Shown here piece after piece: positions 59,207 through 64,000 of a stretch of DNA of 64,000 nucleotides (position 1 is the stretch's first letter; every line of letters begins with the position of its first letter). The notes under the pieces are model-generated. The model searched no databases, was not told the DNA's origin, and worked only from the letters and a program-made list of their open reading frames with translations. The stretch is from contig JANXTZ010000013.1 in NCBI GenBank assembly GCA_025352125.1, forward strand, positions 101,382-165,381. Reading direction: 5' to 3'. This DNA comes from Deinococcales bacterium. Lineage in GTDB: Bacteria > Deinococcota > Deinococci > Deinococcales > JAAFIG01. The translations under genes were made by a program, and so were the position numbers.

Positions 59207-62200
59207 ATGGAGTTCACCAAAAAAGACATCAATGATTTTTACACCGGCGCGGTCTTGACCAGGGCGCGGAAAATTCGTGCCGATAAAAAAGTAAAACGCT
59301 GCGAAATCACCGAAGATGGTTTGATCGTGGGCAAAGTTCGTGGCTCGAACGGTGAACTGTACGAGCAAAATATTGCCGTTTACGAAGACGACGGGGCGTT
59401 CTCGGTAGATGACGAATGCTCATGCCCAGTCGAAATTGAATGCAAGCACAGCGCCGCCGTGTTGCTCGAGCTTCTTGACCGTCAAGGGTTTATCAAAGCT
59501 GTGGCTTTTGAACCACTTGAGGGTTCAAAAATGGCAAGTGTTGAGCAAATGTTGAAAACCTTGCAAGCCCAGGTCTCGAGCAAAGCTGAAAAACCAAACA
59601 AAAAGACGCAAGCCCAATCTGTACAACAGGGCATCAATAACATTGAAATGGGAAAACCCAAAACCGAACCTCTGCCGAGCGAAATCAAAACCTGGTTTGG
59701 CAAACTCGAGCACGACACTCAACCCGAACACGACGACGTAAATTTCAAGCACACGATGTTGTTCGTGCTCGAGTTGAACACGTCGCGCAGCAACATCACC
59801 AGCGTCACCGTAGAGTTTATTGGGGCAAGACTGAACAAATCGGGTTTGGGCGAACTCAAACCCTTCGAGTTCAAAGGACGTTTTGACAACCTGCCCGCCT
59901 ATGCACAGCGCGACAGTGAACTCTTGCGCATGTACATGGCGTGCCGTGACCCGCTCGGTTACGCCCCGTCGGGAGCGCTCGAGGATGCGCCACTGACCCA
60001 AGAATTCATCAAGAGACTCCTCGAGACTGGGCGTTGCTACTGGCACGAAGTCAAGGGCGAGGCTTTCAAACTTGGTGCTGCCCGAGCCGCGAAAGCCTTG
60101 TGGCGCGTGGATGCCAGGGGGGTGCAACGCGGAGGTTTTGAAGCCGAACCTGCCGCGACGCTCGAACTTCCATTCTCGCCGCCGTGGTTTGTGGACACCC
60201 AAAGTTTAGAGCTTGGCGTGCTCGAGACAGGAATTTCCAACCGAGTGGCAAAAACCTTTTTGAATGTGCCCGCCCTGAAACCAGAACTTGTGCCCGCATT
60301 TTTAAGTCAATTCGATGCCAAGTACAAAGGCACGCTGCCCGCCCCCAGGATTTTTGAAGAGCGAATCAGCGAAGAACCGTGCGTGCCCGTCATCAAACTC
60401 TTCTCCAACCAAGTCAAATTCGATTGGTCGGGTTTAAATAAAAACCTCGAGTCCTTGACCCTCGAGTTTGAGTACGGTGGAACTCGGGTCATGCCGCGAG
60501 ATGGCAGCCGCTTGCAAGTCTTCCGTGACGGCGTGCTGTACTCGAGCGCCAGGGACGAGCGCACGGAGTTAAGCGCCTTGAAAAGTTTGCAAGCCTTTGG
60601 TTTTGTTGGCATCTCGAAGGTCGTGCCGTCGTACTGGATGTCGCCAGGGCGCGAAAATCACTTGGCGATTCTGGGCGACCCCAAAACCGCCCGCGATCCA
60701 GAGTGGCTCAAATTCGTGACCGACGAAATTCCACGCCTCAAAAACCTTGGCTGGAAGGTTGAGTACGACAGCAATTTCAGGTTCAACATTGCCCAAGCCA
60801 GCGAATTTTACGGCAACCTAGAAGACGGTGCGGGCTGGTTCGGACTCGAGCTTGGCGTGATCGTGGACAGCAACCGCGTCAGTTTGATCCCGCTGCTGGT
60901 GCAGCTTTTGCGCGACAACACCGCCACGCTTTCCAGCGAACAACTCGAGAAACTGCCCGACAACACCATGTTCTACCCCAAACTTCCAGACGGACGTTTG
61001 CTGCAACTGCCGATTGCTCGCGTTCGCGCCATTCTGGGCGTGCTGCTCGAGTTGTACATGGGCAACAAACTCGAGGGCGGCAAGCTGCGCCTGCCGATGC
61101 TCGATGCGGCGCGACTTGCCGAACTCGAGAAAAGCCTTGAACTTCGTTGGTTTGGTGACAAGAAAATGCTCGACCTGGGCAGGAAACTCCAGAATTTTGA
61201 GGGCATCAAAACCGTGGACGTTCCCAAATCGCTGACCGCCGATTTGCGCCACTATCAATTGCAAGGTCTGAGTTGGCTGCAATTCCTGCGCGAAAACGAA
61301 CTCGGCGGCATCCTCGCCGACGACATGGGCTTGGGCAAAACCGTGCAAGCCCTGGCGCATTTCGCGCTCGAGAAACAAGAAAAACGCGCCAAATTGCCGA
61401 TTCTGGTGATCGCCCCAACCAGCCTGATGACCAACTGGCGGCTCGAGTCCGAACGCTTCACCCCAAACCTGAAAGTGCTTGTGCTGCACGGCGCAGGACG
61501 GTTTGATGACTTTGCCAGAATTGGTGAATTTGATTTGGTACTGACCACCTACCCGCTCGTGCTGCGTGACCTCGAGCATCTGAAAAAGCACAAGTACCAC
61601 ATGCTTGTGCTGGACGAGGCACAGAACATCAAAAACGCCAAGAGCGGTGCCGCCAAAACCATTGCCAGCCTCAAAGCCAACCACCGCCTTTGCCTGACTG
61701 GAACGCCGCTCGAGAATCACCTTGGTGAACTCTGGAGTTTGTTTCATTTTTTGATGCCCGGGTTTTTGGGCGACGAGAAAAGTTTTAAAGAATTTTACCG
61801 CAATCCCATCGAGAAAAAAGGCGACAACCTGCGCCGCAATGCGCTCGCCACGCGGGTCAAACCGTTTTTATTGCGCCGCAGCAAAGCCCTGGTCGCCAGT
61901 GAACTGCCCGCCAAAACCGAAATCATCGAACGCCTCGAGCTGAGCGGTTCACAACGCGACCTTTACGAAACCCTGCGCACCAGCATGAGCGACAAGGTGC
62001 GCGAGGAGATCATGAAAAAAGGCTTGGCAAAAAGCCAGATCATGATCCTGGATGCGCTTCTCAAATTGCGCCAAGCCTGCTGTGACCCGAGGCTTCTCAA
62101 ACTCGAGGCAGCCCGAAAAGCCACCAACAGCGCCAAACTCGAGTGGCTGCAAGAAAACCTGCCGCAAATGCTCGAGGAGGGACGCAAGGTCTTGATCTTC

Positions 62201-62680
62201 TCGCAATTTGCCACGCTTTTGGGGTTGCTCGAGCTTGAATTGCAAACCATGAACGTGCCGTACTCGAAGTTGACCGGCGAAACCAAAGACCGTCCGCATC
62301 AGATTGACTCGTTTCAGTTGGGCGAGAACAAAGTCTTTTTGATCAGCTTGAAAGCTGGCGGCGTGGGTTTAAACCTGACCGCCGCCGACACCGTGATTCA
62401 CTTTGATCCGTGGTGGAATCCAGCCGCCGAGAACCAAGCCACAGACCGCGCCCACCGTATCGGACAGGACAAACCCGTGTTCGTGTACAAACTGATTGCC
62501 GAGGGCAGTTTGGAAGAAAAAATCTTGCTGCTGCAAGAAAAGAAAGCCGAACTGGCACGCGGGATTCTCGAGGGAGGGTTAACCTCGAGCACGGCATTGA
62601 CGAATGAGGATTTGAATTTCTTGTTTGCGCCACTTGGGGACTCGAGCGAGAAAAACTCGAGTGAAATCAAAGCAAATTAA
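59207..62680 (+). CDS. SWIM zinc-finger SNF2-family helicase
   Basis: 1157 aa. N-terminal SWIM motif CSCPVEIECKH (about 72-82). A long middle part (about 150-650) is a SNF2-associated domain. The motor starts near 685: LADDMGLGKTVQALAH (motif I), VLDEAQNIKN (II), LTGTPLENHLGELWSL (III), then LIFSQF, SLKAGGVGLNLTAADTVIHFDPWWNPAAENQATDRAHRIGQ (V-VI). SNF2 proteins remodel or translocate on DNA. TAAACT nine bases upstream of ATG is the only start signal. No partner gene is visible. Confidence 0.92.
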   Translation: MEFTKKDINDFYTGAVLTRARKIRADKKVKRCEITEDGLIVGKVRGSNGELYEQNIAVYEDDGAFSVDDECSCPVEIECKHSAAVLLELLDRQGFIKAVAFEPLEGSKMASVEQMLKTLQAQVSSKAEKPNKKTQAQSVQQGINNIEMGKPKTEPLPSEIKTWFGKLEHDTQPEHDDVNFKHTMLFVLELNTSRSNITSVTVEFIGARLNKSGLGELKPFEFKGRFDNLPAYAQRDSELLRMYMACRDPLGYAPSGALEDAPLTQEFIKRLLETGRCYWHEVKGEAFKLGAARAAKALWRVDARGVQRGGFEAEPAATLELPFSPPWFVDTQSLELGVLETGISNRVAKTFLNVPALKPELVPAFLSQFDAKYKGTLPAPRIFEERISEEPCVPVIKLFSNQVKFDWSGLNKNLESLTLEFEYGGTRVMPRDGSRLQVFRDGVLYSSARDERTELSALKSLQAFGFVGISKVVPSYWMSPGRENHLAILGDPKTARDPEWLKFVTDEIPRLKNLGWKVEYDSNFRFNIAQASEFYGNLEDGAGWFGLELGVIVDSNRVSLIPLLVQLLRDNTATLSSEQLEKLPDNTMFYPKLPDGRLLQLPIARVRAILGVLLELYMGNKLEGGKLRLPMLDAARLAELEKSLELRWFGDKKMLDLGRKLQNFEGIKTVDVPKSLTADLRHYQLQGLSWLQFLRENELGGILADDMGLGKTVQALAHFALEKQEKRAKLPILVIAPTSLMTNWRLESERFTPNLKVLVLHGAGRFDDFARIGEFDLVLTTYPLVLRDLEHLKKHKYHMLVLDEAQNIKNAKSGAAKTIASLKANHRLCLTGTPLENHLGELWSLFHFLMPGFLGDEKSFKEFYRNPIEKKGDNLRRNALATRVKPFLLRRSKALVASELPAKTEIIERLELSGSQRDLYETLRTSMSDKVREEIMKKGLAKSQIMILDALLKLRQACCDPRLLKLEAARKATNSAKLEWLQENLPQMLEEGRKVLIFSQFATLLGLLELELQTMNVPYSKLTGETKDRPHQIDSFQLGENKVFLISLKAGGVGLNLTAADTVIHFDPWWNPAAENQATDRAHRIGQDKPVFVYKLIAEGSLEEKILLLQEKKAELARGILEGGLTSSTALTNEDLNFLFAPLGDSSEKNSSEIKAN

Positions 62681-62724
62681 AACTTGCCAAACGTGTCATT
62701 TCATGATTCAAATAATCACAATTT

Positions 62725-62730
62725 TACGAT
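62725..62730 (+). promoter_or_regulatory. -10 box of the WD40-like gene (leaderless type)
   Basis: TACGAT six bases before ATG. Confidence 0.45.
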
Positions 62731-62736
62731 GAACGC

Positions 62737-63804
62737 ATGACCAAAAAAACCTTGTCCTTTTGCATTTTCGTTTTGATGTTCCGATCCTGGGCATTGGCTT
62801 GGGACAATGGGCGACTGACTTTTCCTGAAACTCAACCCGTGCCGCTCGAGATTCAAAAAGCGCTTCAAGACGCCAAACCCGATAAACAACCAGAATTTCC
62901 TGTTAAATCAGATGATGGCAAGTTACAAGCGGAACCACTAAAAACCGCAACAACTCTCAAAAATCAAGCCGACATTCTATTAATTCAAAACGGTCGTCAA
63001 ACCATTATTAAAAATTCTCGAGTTGATGATTTGTACAAAGATGTAAAATCGCAAGATCAATCTGGTTTGTACTTCATTGGTTCATATTACTCGAGCATCA
63101 CATCACTTTTATTTTCACCAGATGGCAAAACACTTTATGCTGGAACGTATGGTGGTGGAATTCGTGTTATCGACGTCGAAACGCGCCAAGAAACCAAATT
63201 GCTCATAGACCCGAACATTCTACATGGGGGTTTGGCGCATCAAGGTAGAGTCAACTTACTTTGGCGCATTAAAAATCCAGAACAACCAAATCAGTGGTGG
63301 TTGGTCAGTGCGGCTCGAGATGCAACAATTAAAATTTGGGATGTTCAAACAAATCAGTTGCTCTCAAGTGCGGGTTTTCGCTGGGCAGTATCAAATTCTT
63401 GGAAACAAGACAATGGTGAAATCCTGGCAGCAGCGGGCAAAATGGCAGTGCGGATTGCGCCCATGCAGCACAAAATGATTCAAAAATATTCTGGTCATAT
63501 CAGTGATGTTGTTTCAATGGTTTATTTCAACAATCAACTTTGGACTCAATCATCAGATCAGACTGTATTGAATTGGGATATTCAAACCTCTCGAAGAATC
63601 ACAATGTACAGTCAGATTTTAAATGCTTCAATCAGCGCAGATGGGCTAAAGATAGCAGTTCGATTTGGCGATGAAAACTTCAAAATTTTCAACTCGAGTG
63701 ATGGAATTTTACAGACCACAGTACAAGAAAATTCGGACAATTTTAGCCAACCTTCTTCATTAGGTAGTGTCCTAAGTTTGACTGATTCTAACCATAGCTT
63801 CTAA
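62737..63804 (+). pseudogene. Secreted WD40-like protein, interrupted by an IS1-type element
   Basis: 355 codons as read. Signal peptide (FCIFVLMFRSWALA). Beta-propeller repeats from about residue 120: SLLFSPDGKTLYAGTYGGGIRVIDVETR, WWLVSAARDATIKIWDVQTNQLL, LWTQSSDQTVLNWDIQTSR, NASISADGLKIAVRFGDENFKIFNSSDG. From about residue 343 the frame enters the IS end at 63763 and stops, leaving an incomplete propeller. The remainder is expected beyond the element. Confidence 0.75.
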
Positions 63805-64000
63805 CGGCGCGTTATACACATCCACAAACCCACGCACTCGCAACTCATGCCGATCCTCACGCTTACTGAACGACAAGGTCTTCCGCACCAAGTTTGAACA
63901 TCGTTGACGCAACGTATTGTTAAACCGTTCCACATGCGCCGTCTCACCTGTTTCCTTCCCCACTGCATGATGTCGTTTGCTCGGCAAAACCACCCCGTAA
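63763..64000 (-). mobile_element. IS1-family insertion sequence, one end (cut by window edge)
   Basis: The end begins GGTAGTGTCCTAAGTTTG, resembling the GGTAATGACTCCAACTTA terminus of IS1. It contains the transposase 3' part and no CTCGAG. Confidence 0.8.
63772..64000 (-). CDS. IS1-family transposase (C-terminal part, continues beyond the window)
   Basis: About 76 residues visible. [43 protein letters not shown] is the characteristic C-terminal region of IS1 transposases, with the catalytic Glu in HVERFN. The reading frame is open to the edge. The stop lies 9 bases inside the inverted repeat, as is usual for compact IS. Confidence 0.92.
   Translation of the reverse strand, partial: YGVVLPSKRHHAVGKETGETAHVERFNNTLRQRCSNLVRKTLSFSKREDRHELRVRGFVDVYNAPLEAMVRISQT

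Noticed and set aside
1..64000. tRNA, rRNA or CRISPR arrays
   Set aside because: I looked for T-loop GGTTCGA-type sequence with acceptor stems and for regular spacer-repeat blocks and found none; the only tandem repeats are coding or the polB repeats.

Overview
The window most likely comes from a member of the Deinococcales with a moderate G+C content for that group. The evidence is a glutaminyl-tRNA synthetase carrying a C-terminal YqeY/GatB-like extension, which is a Deinococcus trait. It is supported by a CarH-type B12 photoreceptor regulator coupled to a carotenoid desaturase-like gene, and by about sixteen genes whose only visible start signal is a TAnnnT -10 box five to nine bases before ATG or GTG (leaderless transcripts, as reported for Deinococcus deserti). 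The palindrome CTCGAG occurs about six to eight times per kilobase where I counted, in all three reading frames and in intergenic hairpins.

Layout: 1-12531 (minus) is a dcw cell-wall/division cluster in the order mraZ-rsmH-ftsL-ftsI-murF-mraY-murD-ftsW-murG-murC-murB-ftsQ-ftsA (ftsA cut by the edge). Most junctions are 4-nt ATGA/GTGA overlaps, murE is absent, and MraZ-type GTGGG boxes precede mraZ. 13016-15011 (plus) holds a 51-aa small gene with a terminator, then luxS-mtnN-marR. 15008-20639 holds mostly unassigned genes: a secreted three-repeat protein, a 640-aa protein coupled to a small GDQ/GN-motif protein, a secreted protein, and a PATAN/receiver-like protein. 20754-26915 carries guanine deaminase, prepilin peptidase, an FG-GAP lipoprotein with a 2-bp frameshift near its end and a coupled 43-aa upstream ORF, and an NAD-binding epimerase-like protein.

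26995-32160 carries a CRP/FNR regulator, the carotenoid gene and carH, a divergent SDR, a DinB-like protein, and a candidate small RNA with its own promoter and terminator. 32435-40690 carries an NPCBM lipoprotein, menG, a CE7 esterase, a small unknown, glnS and a GAF/HD-GYP protein. 40871-47156 is a peptide-type ABC transport locus (permeases plus two tandem paralogous binding proteins, no ATPase) divergent from an RpiR regulator. 47223-51940 carries rqcH, a beta-lactamase-like serine hydrolase of lower G+C, a GNAT protein, a VapBC-type toxin-antitoxin pair and a DinB remnant.

51930-64000 carries a family B DNA polymerase with four 21-bp repeats upstream, a phosphodiester glycosidase-like protein, a rhamnose unit (aldolase/dehydrogenase fusion plus rhamnulokinase) with a well-formed promoter/operator, a SWIM-SNF2 helicase, and a WD40-like gene cut by an IS1-family element that runs off the end. 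I saw no tRNA, rRNA or CRISPR array.
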